Shown piece by piece: positions 17,682-25,984 of a DNA stretch of 64,000 nucleotides. Source of the stretch: Bacteroidota bacterium. GTDB lineage: Bacteria > Bacteroidota > Bacteroidia > 2-12-FULL-35-15. The notes beneath the pieces are model-generated. The model made no database searches and was not told the origin of the DNA. It saw only the letters and a list, made by a program, of their open reading frames with translations. Each line of letters opens with the position of its first letter. The first letter of the stretch is position 1. The position numbers and the translations under genes were made by a program. The DNA lies in NCBI GenBank assembly GCA_947469885.1, contig CANIQT010000001.1, forward strand, positions 310,001-374,000, in the 5' to 3' direction.

Positions 17682-18521
17682 TTAAAAACAATATGCTAAA
17701 TTAAAATCAAATTGTGCAGTGGGAAGTGTATAATTATTTACTTCTATCGTTTCTTCCCGTTTAAAACCAACTCCCAATTTACTTCCTATTAAAAAATTAT
17801 CACCTAAACGCAAGTATCCTCCCAAATGAATCATGCCCGAATAATGAACTCCCTCGTACTCTATTGGTTGCCCTGAGGTAGTAAATGGGTAATAAGGATA
17901 AGGTACAGTAGTTGATTTATAATAATTGAAAGTGCCAGCAAAAGTTGATAATCCCACATAAAAAGTATTTCTTGTTTGCCCTAAGGGATAGATATTAAAT
18001 TCCAGACCGGCAGCATAATTTCTATTTTGCAAAAACTGCGTTTGCCAAAAATCAGACGTATAATTGGTAGTATTTGGTTTTCCTTTTAAACCAATAGAGA
18101 GAGGTATTTTAAAAGAAAATTTTCCTGAATTTAAAATGCGTTCGTAAGAAGCCGAAAAATTTGTAAAAAACATATCAAAACAATTTAATGCAATTATATT
18201 TTTAAAAAAAACTTTGTTATCCGTTTTTTCAACGGGTTTTACCTCCTCCCGCTCGCGCTCCACATAAGCAGGTTTTGGGCTGGTATTATAAAATTCTTTC
18301 ACTCCGTTTTGATATACTATATAATGAATATCGTTTTTAGATAATTCAAAAACTTTATCGGTAGTACTGCTGTATAATTTATATTTAACAGTACCAGTAT
18401 TTATTTCCAACACCTTTGCCGAAATAACCGTTTCGTCCGTTTTATGAATCATATCCTGTGCATTCAATGTAAACGCAACTAGCACCATTACTATTGCCAA
18501 ACATCTATTTTTTGTCTTCAT
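17682..18521 (-). CDS. secreted/outer-membrane protein of unknown function
   Basis: A 279-residue protein starting at the ATG at 18521 (MKTKNRCLAIVMVLVAFTLNAQ), a clear signal peptide; the longer upstream frame overlaps the sucD terminator. The mature N-terminus (TDETVISAKVLEINTGTVKY) is a pattern seen in many secreted Bacteroidota proteins. After a charged linker with EREREEVKPVEKTDNK, the C-terminal ~180 residues look like an eight-stranded outer-membrane beta-barrel: alternating hydrophobic segments, closing on aromatic FDFNLAYCF. No function is assigned. It follows sucD in the same direction. Confidence 0.6.
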   Translation of the reverse strand: MKTKNRCLAIVMVLVAFTLNAQDMIHKTDETVISAKVLEINTGTVKYKLYSSTTDKVFELSKNDIHYIVYQNGVKEFYNTSPKPAYVEREREEVKPVEKTDNKVFFKNIIALNCFDMFFTNFSASYERILNSGKFSFKIPLSIGLKGKPNTTNYTSDFWQTQFLQNRNYAAGLEFNIYPLGQTRNTFYVGLSTFAGTFNYYKSTTVPYPYYPFTTSGQPIEYEGVHYSGMIHLGGYLRLGDNFLIGSKLGVGFKREETIEVNNYTLPTAQFDFNLAYCF

Positions 18522-18538
18522 TTGATTAAAATTAAAAT

Positions 18539-18560
18539 GGCTATGCAAAATTGCATAGCC
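18539..18560 (-). terminator. sucD terminator
   Basis: A perfect 10-base inverted repeat, GGCTATGCAA and TTGCATAGCC, with a two-base loop. On the minus strand it is followed by ATTTTAATTTTAATC. It lies 37 bases after the sucD stop and before the next start. Confidence 0.6.
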
Positions 18561-18596
18561 GAAATTACTCTTATTATTCAATATTCAGAAATGATA

Positions 18597-19517
18597 TTAA
18601 TCAACCCTGTTGGTATGATGATGAGGGCTGCCTCTTCTCACTTCCTCTGCTAAGGCTTTCGCCATTGCTATTCCGATGTCGGCTGGAGAATCAACCACAA
18701 TGATTCCACATTCTCTCATAATTTTCTTTTTTGCTTCTGCAGTATCATCAGCTCCTCCAACAATTGCACCTGCATGACCCATCGTTCGTCCTTTCGGAGC
18801 AGTTTCTCCGGCAATAAAACCAACCACAGGTTTACGGTTTCCGTCAGCCTTTACCCAGCGTGCCGCTTCTGCTTCCAGGTTCCCTCCTATTTCGCCTATT
18901 ATAATAATAGCATGTGTTTCTTCATCATTCATCAATAGTTCCACCGCTTCTTTTGTGGTAGTGCCAATAATTGGGTCGCCACCAATGCCAATGGCAGTAG
19001 ATACTCCAAGCCCTGCTTTCACTGTTTGGTCTGATGCTTCGTAAGTTAATGTTCCCGATTTAGAAACAATTCCTACATTTCCTTTTTTAAATACAAACCC
19101 CGGCATAATGCCTACTTTGGCTTCTTCGGCAGATATTACTCCCGGACAATTGGGTCCGATTAATCTGCAAGCTTTGCCTTTCAAATATTCTTTTACTTGA
19201 ATCATATCCCTCACCGGAATACCTTCGGTAATACAAACGATTACTTTTATTCCCGCTTCAGCAGCTTCCATAATGGCATCGGCAGCAAAGGCAGGTGGTA
19301 CAAAAATAATGGAAGTATCAGCATCTGCTTTTTGCACTGCTTCCTGAACGGTATTAAACACGGGGCGTTCCAAATGAGTGCTACCTCCTTTGCCCGGAGT
19401 AACTCCTCCCACCACATTGGTTCCATACTCTATCATTTGCGAAGCATGAAAAGTTCCTTCGGTGCCTGTGAATCCTTGTACTATTATTCTTGAATTTTTA
19501 TTTACTAATACACTCAT
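18597..19517 (-). CDS. sucD: succinyl-CoA synthetase alpha subunit
   Basis: A 306-residue ADP- or GDP-forming succinate--CoA ligase alpha subunit of the TCA cycle. It has the CoA-binding Rossmann domain near the N-terminus (VQGFTGTEGTFHASQMIEYG), CRLIGPNCPGVI, SKSGTLTYEASDQTVKAG, and GHAGAIVGG, which carries the phosphorylated histidine. The last residues (RRGSPHHHTNRVD) form a slightly long tail. The beta subunit gene sucC is not in the window; separate sucC and sucD loci are common in Bacteroidota. The upstream gap to mnmE holds short TTGTCAAATTG-type direct repeats. Confidence 0.93.
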   Translation of the reverse strand: MSVLVNKNSRIIVQGFTGTEGTFHASQMIEYGTNVVGGVTPGKGGSTHLERPVFNTVQEAVQKADADTSIIFVPPAFAADAIMEAAEAGIKVIVCITEGIPVRDMIQVKEYLKGKACRLIGPNCPGVISAEEAKVGIMPGFVFKKGNVGIVSKSGTLTYEASDQTVKAGLGVSTAIGIGGDPIIGTTTKEAVELLMNDEETHAIIIIGEIGGNLEAEAARWVKADGNRKPVVGFIAGETAPKGRTMGHAGAIVGGADDTAEAKKKIMRECGIIVVDSPADIGIAMAKALAEEVRRGSPHHHTNRVD

Positions 19518-19643
19518 ATTATTAATTGTTGATTTTTAGAATTGTTATATTGATTTATTGTCAAATTGTCAAATTGATTCATTGCCAAATTGATTTCAGT
19601 CGGCTAAATTATAGTTTTACAACGTTATTGCAAAGCAAATAAT

Positions 19644-19651
19644 TACTTTTG
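19644..19651 (+). promoter_or_regulatory. -7 promoter box for mnmE
   Basis: TACTTTTG fits TAnnTTTG. It lies 20-23 bases before the only usable in-frame start codons (TTG 19672, GTG 19675). Confidence 0.5.
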
Positions 19652-19674
19652 TCGAAAATCATGCTATTTTATTG

Positions 19675-21075
19675 GTGAAAACTTCGTTTATAAATAAAGA
19701 TACTATTGTTGCTTTGGCTACTCCTCAGGGAGTGGGAGCTATTGGAGTGGTGAGAGTGACAGGACCGGATACCATTGCTATCTGTAACAAATTATTTGCC
19801 ACCAAAAGTTTAAAGAAAATTGATTTGACCCAAAAAGCCTCTCATACGGTTCATTTTGGGGTTATTCGTAATGGAGATATTATTATTGATGAAGTGTTGG
19901 TTACACTTTTTAAAGCTCCTACCTCCTACACTGCCGAAGACACCATCGAAATATCCTGTCATGGTTCCGGTTTTATTCAGCAACAAATTATTCAGTTGAT
20001 TGTTAAGCAGGGTGCTCGAATGGCTCAGCCCGGAGAATTTACCATGCGTGCTTTTTTGAATGGCAAACTGGATTTATCGCAAGCCGAAGCAGTGGCTGAT
20101 TTAATTTCTGCCGGCTCTTCGTCTGCTCATCAAATAGCTATACAGCAGATGCGGGGCGGATTTTCGAGCAAAATAAAATTGCTTCGTCAAAACTTAATTG
20201 ATTTTGCTTCGCTGATAGAATTGGAATTGGACTTTAGTGAAGAGGATGTAGAATTTGCCGACAGAACGGATTTAAAAAATCTGGTGAACACTATTCAGCG
20301 CATTGTGCAACGGCTCATTGATTCGTTTGAAGTTGGCAATGTTATTAAAACTGGCATTCCGGTGGCAATTGTGGGCAAACCCAATGCCGGAAAATCAACT
20401 TTATTAAATGTTTTGCTGGAAGAAGACAGAGCCATAGTATCAGAAATACCGGGCACTACACGCGATGTGATAGAAGATGAAATTACTATCGATGGTGTTT
20501 TGTTTCGTTTTATTGATACGGCAGGCATTCGCGAAACCACTGATATCATTGAATCGATGGGGGTGGAAAAAACATTTGAACAAATTAAACTTTCGTCCAT
20601 TGCCATTTATTTATTCGATGCTCACGAAATAACAACCACCGAACTTGGGCAAATAGTGGACGATTTGCTGCCTCATATTCATAACTCTCATTTAGTACTT
20701 GTTGCCAATAAAATTGATAAAGAAGATATTAATTACATTAAAAAAGAATTTAGTGAATTCCCGGAAATGCTTTTTATTTCTGCCAAAGAGCGCATCCACA
20801 TTGATGAACTGAAACAACAGCTGGTGGCATTGTTTGATAGTAAAACAGTGAACGTAACTGAAACCATTGTTACCAATGCCCGACATGTAGAAGCGTTGCG
20901 ACACACCAATGTTGCTTTGTTACGAGTGCTGGAAGGATTGAATAATAATGTTACAGGAGATTTTCTGGCAATGGATATACGTCAGGCATTGCATCATTTG
21001 GGTACTATCACTGGTGAAATTTCGAGTGATGATTTGCTGGCTAATATTTTTTCAAGCTTTTGTATTGGAAAGTGA
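19675..21075 (+). CDS. mnmE: tRNA uridine-5-carboxymethylaminomethyl modification GTPase MnmE
   Basis: A 466-residue GTPase which, with MnmG, modifies U34 of several tRNAs. It has the TrmE N-terminal folate-binding domain (DTIVALATPQGVGAIGVVR), a helical domain, the G domain (GKPNAGKST, DTAG, NKID) and the invariant C-terminal FCIGK. The start is unusual. No ATG lies in frame near the N-terminus; GTG 19675 or TTG 19672 must serve, while the ATG at 19661 is one base out of frame. The final codons are the attachment site of the element that begins immediately after the stop. The mnmE/trmE 3' end is a known integration target, as for SGI1. Confidence 0.93.
   Translation: MKTSFINKDTIVALATPQGVGAIGVVRVTGPDTIAICNKLFATKSLKKIDLTQKASHTVHFGVIRNGDIIIDEVLVTLFKAPTSYTAEDTIEISCHGSGFIQQQIIQLIVKQGARMAQPGEFTMRAFLNGKLDLSQAEAVADLISAGSSSAHQIAIQQMRGGFSSKIKLLRQNLIDFASLIELELDFSEEDVEFADRTDLKNLVNTIQRIVQRLIDSFEVGNVIKTGIPVAIVGKPNAGKSTLLNVLLEEDRAIVSEIPGTTRDVIEDEITIDGVLFRFIDTAGIRETTDIIESMGVEKTFEQIKLSSIAIYLFDAHEITTTELGQIVDDLLPHIHNSHLVLVANKIDKEDINYIKKEFSEFPEMLFISAKERIHIDELKQQLVALFDSKTVNVTETIVTNARHVEALRHTNVALLRVLEGLNNNVTGDFLAMDIRQALHHLGTITGEISSDDLLANIFSSFCIGK
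21058..21075 (+). repeat. attL core repeat (mnmE 3' end)
   Basis: TTTTGTATTGGAAAGTGA covers the last codons and stop of mnmE. It matches 17 of 18 bases at 27763-27780, the difference being A versus T at base 12. Confidence 0.85.
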
Positions 21076-21131
21076 AGTACTTTTCCTTTGTTTTCCTTTT
21101 GCCTACTTTATTGGCATTATAAAGGTATTAA

Positions 21132-21223
21132 TTTGTTGTTAGTTTCTTTTATTTGTTGTTATTATGCTTTTATTTGTTGCTAATTATTATCTTTGCATTC
21201 AATTAACAACAAATAACAACAAA
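21132..21223. promoter_or_regulatory. cluster of TTTGTTGTTA arm-type sites
   Basis: Three direct copies of TTTGTTG(T/C)TA lie at 21132-21141, 21152-21161 and 21173-21182 (20-21 bases apart). Two inverted copies, TAACAACAAA, lie at 21204-21213 and 21214-21223. They flank the recombinase promoter, and one more exact copy, TTTGTTGCTA, is near the right end (27681-27690). They fit arm-binding and self-regulation sites of the recombinase. Confidence 0.55.
21188..21195 (+). promoter_or_regulatory. -7 promoter box for the recombinase
   Basis: TATCTTTG fits TAnnTTTG and lies 28 bases before the ATG at 21224, between direct and inverted copies of the TTTGTTGTTA site. Confidence 0.55.
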
Positions 21224-22351
21224 ATGAAAGTACATCTAAGACAAAGGAAGCAATCCAAAAAAGGTAAAGTATCTCTTTACCTTGAAATCTACAAAGGCAC
21301 TACACAAAATGCAAATGGTAAAATTGTAGGCATTAGAGATTATGAATATTTAGAACTCTATTTGATTGACAAGCCAAGAACTCCAATAGATAAAAGGCAC
21401 AATAAAGAAACTTTGGAGGTTGCTAATAATATCAAAACAAAAATAGAACTTGAAATTAAAAATGGTGAATATGGTTTAAAAAGTGGTTTTAATCAATCTG
21501 CAAATTTTGTAGAGTACTTCAAAGCACAAACAGAAAAGCGTTTGTTGAATGATGGAAATTATGGAAATTGGGATAGTTCCTATAAGCACCTCATCAAATT
21601 TGCAGGTACACAGGTAACATTTAGAGAAGTAGATAAAAAATTTTGTGAGGGATTTAAAGACTATTTAACCACAGCAAAAACAAAAAGTGAAAAAACTTTA
21701 TCCTCATCTGCCGTTGCATCATACTTTACAAAATTTAAAGCTTGTTTGAATAAAGCAGTACAGGAGGATATTATTTTAAAAAGCCCTGCATTAGCAATAA
21801 GTACACCTAATACAGTTGAAAACATAAGAGAGTATTTAACTTTAGATGAGTTGAAAGCCATTACAAAAAAAGAGTGCAGGTATGAAGTATTAAAAAATGC
21901 TTTTATTTTTTCTTGCTTAACTGGTTTGAGGTGGTCAGATATTCAAAAATTACAATGGTCAGAGGTGCAAAAAAATGATACAGGATACAAAATAGTATTT
22001 CACCAACAAAAAACAAAGGGACTGCAATACCTTGATATTTCAGAACAAGCAAGGGGATATTTAGGGGAGCAAGGCAACCCAAGTGAGAGAGTTTTTATAG
22101 GATTAAAATATAGTGCTTATCATAATGTAGCATTGGAAAGATGGATGATGAAAGCAGGTATTACAAAAAAAATAACATTCCATTGTGCAAGGCATACATT
22201 TGCAGTACTGCAATTGACTTTAGGAACTGAAATATTTACACTTTCAAAACTATTGGGACACTCTGAATTAAAGACTACACAGATTTATGCAAAAATAATT
22301 GATGAGAAAAAAAGAGAAGCAGTAAATAAAATACCTGATTTAACTATATAA
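21224..22351 (+). CDS. tyrosine recombinase/integrase of the element
   Basis: A 375-residue phage-type integrase, beginning at ATG 21224 (MKVHLRQRKQSKKGK); the frame upstream of it is promoter and arm-site DNA. It has an N-terminal Arm-DNA-binding region, a SAM-like core-binding domain (about residues 85-190) and the catalytic domain. The active-site residues are visible: Arg in LTGLRWSDIQ, a Lys in the QQKTKG beta-hairpin, HxxR in HCARHTFAV, a His in LLGHSELKTTQ and the nucleophile Tyr in IYAKI. It probably inserts the element at the mnmE 3' end and, with the AlpA-like protein, excises it. Its TAA touches the ATG of the next small ORF. Confidence 0.92.
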   Translation: MKVHLRQRKQSKKGKVSLYLEIYKGTTQNANGKIVGIRDYEYLELYLIDKPRTPIDKRHNKETLEVANNIKTKIELEIKNGEYGLKSGFNQSANFVEYFKAQTEKRLLNDGNYGNWDSSYKHLIKFAGTQVTFREVDKKFCEGFKDYLTTAKTKSEKTLSSSAVASYFTKFKACLNKAVQEDIILKSPALAISTPNTVENIREYLTLDELKAITKKECRYEVLKNAFIFSCLTGLRWSDIQKLQWSEVQKNDTGYKIVFHQQKTKGLQYLDISEQARGYLGEQGNPSERVFIGLKYSAYHNVALERWMMKAGITKKITFHCARHTFAVLQLTLGTEIFTLSKLLGHSELKTTQIYAKIIDEKKREAVNKIPDLTI

Positions 22352-22474
22352 ATGGAGCAAAGAAAAAAGAAAGGTAATATAATTTGGAGATTGATTAAGC
22401 ACTATTGGAAGTGCTTTTGGTATTTAATTTTCATTCCTGATTATAGCAACCAAAAGGAGAAAAAAGATTTATAA
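22352..22474 (+). CDS. 40-residue basic/aromatic small protein
   Basis: This ORF begins directly after the recombinase stop (TAA then ATG, no gap), suggesting translational coupling. It encodes 40 residues: a basic N-terminus (MEQRKKKGN), an aromatic/hydrophobic centre with IKHYWKCFWYLIFIP, and a charged tail ending KEKKDL. The centre could be a short membrane-associated helix. It resembles no family I know. The coupling favours a real gene, but at this length chance cannot be excluded. Confidence 0.45.
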   Translation: MEQRKKKGNIIWRLIKHYWKCFWYLIFIPDYSNQKEKKDL

Positions 22475-22497
22475 TACCAAATTTAATTTCATTAATT

Positions 22498-23979
22498 ATG
22501 GCAATACCATTCATTCTAACAGATATTGAAAACCACCTAAATACTTTGAAATCAAAGGATGAAAAGATAAATCATTTGGTAGAGTTATTATTTGGTAGGC
22601 AAAAGAGAAGAGCAGAAATGGAAAGTGATAAAAGCAAATTGTCATTTTTAAAAAAGCAAACAAAGAATGATTATGAAATTTATCAAAATGAATTTTTAAA
22701 TGGAAGATTGGTATATTTTACCAAAGCAGATAAATGGAATAAAATGACTGCAAAAAGATTAGGATTTACAAATATTGATTTATTGAAAGAAAGGCTTTCC
22801 CTTGAAAATAAATTCAACTTACTTGATGGTGAAATTTTAATGCTTAAAGGATTAATAACTAAAACAAAAAACACAAAAGATAACACACCTGTATTAAAAG
22901 AAACAGAATCAACAAAAAGCCATCAAATGCACTTTGAAACTGAAAATACCGATGCACTTGTATATGAGATAAATAATTTTCATTTGAAATGGGAAAAAGA
23001 TATAAAAGAAGACATTGCAAAAAAATATAATAAAAGTGAATTTGCCTTGTACTATAATGGTTTCAATATGTGGGAGGTTTATGATGCTGGAAGTATTGGA
23101 GTGAACTATGAAAACAAAATGCTTTCATTGTATAAAGAATGTATAAATGAAATTGATAAAAATTCTTTGAATTTAAAAAGGGAAGATAGGATTCCTTATT
23201 TAAAAAAGATACTCCCTAAATTTTATACTAATGAACCCAATAAAGAACAAGTAACATTTTTAAGTATTCAGGAACAGGAAATTCAGGAAACAATTTATTC
23301 TTACCATACAGGGCACGATTTTATGGCAGAGGGAGGAACTCATATTTCAGATTTTATTACTATTTGTGTTTCAGGGTTTGATAGTAAAGAATTTGAATTT
23401 TATTCTTACCATTGTTTAAATCAAAAAGAGGAAACATATTTAGAAGACTTATCTGATGAAGATAATGAATACTGGAACATTAGACATTCTTTTGTAAAAA
23501 CAATTCTTTCCATAAAAAGAAATACACTTGAAAAATTAGAACAACAAATTAATAAATGGATTGAATTAGAGGGAAACAATGATAAAGGTATTGCAACTCC
23601 ACCAACAAAGGAAAAAGAAGAAAAAGCAATGGAAGTATTAAATACATTTGACTATTCTAACCTTACTGAAATATTTTTCCCTGATAAGATTGAAGATTTT
23701 AAAAGGATTGAAAATGAAATGTTGAATAGTGATTTTTTTAAAAATAATAAATGGAGTGATAAACACCCCAAATATGAATTGGCAGGACTTATACATATAT
23801 TAAACAGTAAAAAATATTTTAAACCATTGAAAGGCAAAAACACTTCTACATCATTGCTTTCATACAGATATTTTTTTGAGAAAAGATATGGCATTATTAT
23901 TGAAAAAGAATTTCAATCCAATAGAATAAATAAAAAATTACATTTTGCTAAAGTTGCTTTTACTTCTATCAATATTTAA
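22498..23979 (+). CDS. unknown element protein, 493 residues
   Basis: A 493-residue soluble protein, Lys/Glu rich, starting MAIPFILTDIENHLNTLK. The first ~130 residues are predicted coiled helices. Low-complexity charged linkers lie at about 130-145 and 365-380. The last ~80 residues (AGLIHILNSKKYFKPLKGKN and onward to YFFEKRYGIII) resemble C-terminal segments of proteins found on Bacteroidota mobile elements (RteC-like or other uncharacterised families), a weak similarity seen by eye. No enzyme motif is visible. It lies between the recombinase and the HTH, in the same direction. Roles in regulation or replication of the element are possible. Confidence 0.5.
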   Translation: MAIPFILTDIENHLNTLKSKDEKINHLVELLFGRQKRRAEMESDKSKLSFLKKQTKNDYEIYQNEFLNGRLVYFTKADKWNKMTAKRLGFTNIDLLKERLSLENKFNLLDGEILMLKGLITKTKNTKDNTPVLKETESTKSHQMHFETENTDALVYEINNFHLKWEKDIKEDIAKKYNKSEFALYYNGFNMWEVYDAGSIGVNYENKMLSLYKECINEIDKNSLNLKREDRIPYLKKILPKFYTNEPNKEQVTFLSIQEQEIQETIYSYHTGHDFMAEGGTHISDFITICVSGFDSKEFEFYSYHCLNQKEETYLEDLSDEDNEYWNIRHSFVKTILSIKRNTLEKLEQQINKWIELEGNNDKGIATPPTKEKEEKAMEVLNTFDYSNLTEIFFPDKIEDFKRIENEMLNSDFFKNNKWSDKHPKYELAGLIHILNSKKYFKPLKGKNTSTSLLSYRYFFEKRYGIIIEKEFQSNRINKKLHFAKVAFTSINI

Positions 23980-23992
23980 TTACCCTAAAATA

Positions 23993-24170
23993 CAATACCA
24001 CATTTAGCGGTATTGATACCACATAACAATACCACTTTATTTTTAAAGCACCTCTAAAGTTCTTATTTTAAAGGCATTTTACCTCCATTGGTACTAATAC
24101 CATTTTTTCCCTTGTTATGCTAATGATATACTTTTGTTTTTGATTAATCATCAAAGGTATTGCAATATCA
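23993..24170. promoter_or_regulatory. cluster of CAATACC/GGTATTG boxes before the HTH gene
   Basis: CAATACCAC occurs at 23993-24001 and 24027-24035, ATACCAC at 24016-24022, and the inverse GGTATTG at 24009-24015 and 24156-24162. A palindrome TGATTAATCA lies at 24141-24150. They may be operators for the HTH protein or replication iterons. Confidence 0.4.
24129..24136 (+). promoter_or_regulatory. -7 promoter box for the HTH operon
   Basis: TACTTTTG fits TAnnTTTG, 62 bases before the ATG at 24199, within the GGTATTG box cluster. Confidence 0.4.
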
Positions 24171-24198
24171 TTTTTCTAACTTTTTATAAATTATTAAA

Positions 24199-24441
24199 AT
24201 GGAACAAAAAACAATTTTCACAATTCAGGATTTAGCAGACTACACACAATGGAGTAAAAGCTATATCTACAAGAAGACCAGCGATGGCACGTTAAAGTTT
24301 AGTAAGCCATTGGGAAAAACCATCTTTTTTAGTAAAGAATGGATTGACAATTTTTTAATGTCAAATACCAATAGTACTACAAAGGAACTTGAGGCAAAAG
24401 CATCTACTATTGTTACACTTAACAAAGGAGGTGCAAAATGA
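24199..24441 (+). CDS. AlpA/excisionase-like HTH protein
   Basis: An 80-residue protein with a winged-helix DNA-binding domain of the MerR/AlpA/excisionase type: FTIQDLADYTQWSKSYIYKK, then a wing (GTLKFSKPLGKTIFFSKEWI). Such proteins act as excisionases or as promoter regulators on Bacteroidota mobile elements. Its stop overlaps the next ATG (ATGA at 24438-24441), so the two are translated together. The box cluster upstream is a plausible binding region. Confidence 0.7.
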   Translation: MEQKTIFTIQDLADYTQWSKSYIYKKTSDGTLKFSKPLGKTIFFSKEWIDNFLMSNTNSTTKELEAKASTIVTLNKGGAK

Positions 24442-24908
24442 TAGGAAACATTTTTTCAGATTATTACAAAGGGCAGTTACTAACCGATGCAAAAAGCAGG
24501 TATGATGTAACTCACAGTACCGGAGGTTATCCATTCTTTGAAAGTTTGTTAATCAACAAACAGAAATCTAATGTGGGAGGTTTATCATTCAATTATGCAC
24601 CAAGACCGATGCAATTCAAAGGCAATGAAAAAAGACTTGCTGAAATGATTATAAGCAAAGGTAGTAGTAGTATTAGCAGTGTGTATGTACCTAACATTCA
24701 AAAAAATTATTTTGCATTTGGTGATGTAAAAACCACCAATGATGCAATGATTATAATTTTTGATGAGGACAAAAAAACTATTGAAATATTCATTGCAAGA
24801 GGTTTAAAGAATGATAAGAAACAATTGTATTCAGATGTTTGTGATGGTTATTATGACAATGAACTGGAGGCAATAAGACAAAGTGCAAAAAATGTTTTCA
24901 AAGGATAG
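24438..24908 (+). CDS. unknown element protein, coupled to the HTH gene
   Basis: A 156-residue protein beginning MIGNIFSDYYKGQLLTDAK. It is soluble, without signal peptide or membrane segment. Central beta-rich segments (SVYVPNIQKNYFAFGDVKTT, then IIIFDEDKKTIEIFIARG) precede a helical, acidic C-terminus. It overlaps the HTH gene by 4 bases and precedes the Rep-like gene by 117 bases. Its position in a replication operon makes a role in replication or ssDNA binding possible, but no family was recognised. Confidence 0.5.
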   Translation: MIGNIFSDYYKGQLLTDAKSRYDVTHSTGGYPFFESLLINKQKSNVGGLSFNYAPRPMQFKGNEKRLAEMIISKGSSSISSVYVPNIQKNYFAFGDVKTTNDAMIIIFDEDKKTIEIFIARGLKNDKKQLYSDVCDGYYDNELEAIRQSAKNVFKG

Positions 24909-25011
24909 TAACCAATTCAGTAACCAATTGAGAGAGGGTAAAGGAGTGCTTTTTATCCTCTCCAGTTTGTTTCTGTATATCAATACATATTTAGTTACTG
25001 ATTTAGTAACC
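24908..25011. promoter_or_regulatory. AGTAACC repeats and inverted repeat before Rep
   Basis: AGTAACC occurs at 24908-24914, 24920-24926 and 25005-25011. GTTACT (24994-24999) and AGTAAC (25005-25010) form a perfect 6-base inverted repeat, 15 bases before the Rep-like start. This suggests a Rep-binding operator or replication origin. Confidence 0.4.
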
Positions 25012-25025
25012 CTTGTTTATTCAGG

Positions 25026-25958
25026 ATGGATAGAATAAGTTTAACATTAAGAAAAGAACAAGTGCCAAATATTGATTTATTAGCTGAAATACCTCTTTAC
25101 CTTACAAGTATATCAACTGAAGGTTTTAGTTATGGCAAATCAACTGTAAATGGCAAATTAGGTAGTTTTGATGTAACCATTAATGAGGATAGAATTAAAA
25201 TAAGAAACGCAAGTTTAACAAAGTTTCATTTAGGTAATAGTTTATCAATGATTAGCAGGGATGGGATAAAACAGGCATTTGAAAAAATGAGTGATACATT
25301 ACATTTGCCAATTAAAAAAGCAGAGGTGCAAAAATTTCACTATCCTAAAAACATAATGCTGAATTATGATGTTTGTTTGTATTTAAAGCATTTAGGCAAT
25401 TACAGCCATTATAACAGATTAGAACAACCTTATGGTATAAACTATAAGCAAGTAAATAAAGAGTTTGCCATATATGATAAAATAAGGGAAACAAAGCATC
25501 ACAGAGAGCCATTGCCACCAATGTATAAAGATAGATTTATGATGAGGTTGGAAAGCAGGTATGGAAATAATTTGTGTAAACAATTTAATTTACCTGAAAT
25601 CACAGCAAGTTTATTATATGATGAGAGTTTTTATATGTTGGTGAATGATAACTGGTATAATGATTATAAGAACATTGATAAAATAAAAAATTACAAAATA
25701 GATATGGAACAAGTAACCACAAAGGAACAATTAAAACTTTTAGGAGTACTTTCATTAGTACAAATGGAGGGAGGCAAAAACCAGGCACTCCAAAATTTAA
25801 AAGAAAGGTATTTGCAAGGTAAACTAACCAAAAAACAGCACTATGATTTAAAAGCATTGATTGAGCAAAGCAGTACAATGAAATTGCAAACAGTTGAAAG
25901 TGATTTAATACTGGAGCTTAATCAAAAAGTAAAAGAAGCAGTGAAATACTATGTTTAA
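25026..25958 (+). CDS. filamentous-phage/plasmid-type replication initiator-like protein
   Basis: A 310-residue protein that resembles the gpII/CRI replication proteins of filamentous phages and related plasmids. The N-terminal half has the family's beta pattern (GKLGSFDVTINEDRIKIRNA, then SLTKFHLGNSL as in the GSLxKFxxGxN motif). Next come IKQAFEKMSDTLHLPI and a strand with KFHYPKNIMLN, where CRI proteins have R.D.A.N. The second half has the typical FMMRLESRYGN. It would nick or recruit at an origin for rolling-circle replication. The catalytic Tyr/His set could not be fixed by eye. The family call is an inference from motif spacing. Confidence 0.55.
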   Translation: MDRISLTLRKEQVPNIDLLAEIPLYLTSISTEGFSYGKSTVNGKLGSFDVTINEDRIKIRNASLTKFHLGNSLSMISRDGIKQAFEKMSDTLHLPIKKAEVQKFHYPKNIMLNYDVCLYLKHLGNYSHYNRLEQPYGINYKQVNKEFAIYDKIRETKHHREPLPPMYKDRFMMRLESRYGNNLCKQFNLPEITASLLYDESFYMLVNDNWYNDYKNIDKIKNYKIDMEQVTTKEQLKLLGVLSLVQMEGGKNQALQNLKERYLQGKLTKKQHYDLKALIEQSSTMKLQTVESDLILELNQKVKEAVKYYV

Positions 25959-25984
25959 ACATTGATTAATCAAATTTTATCAAT

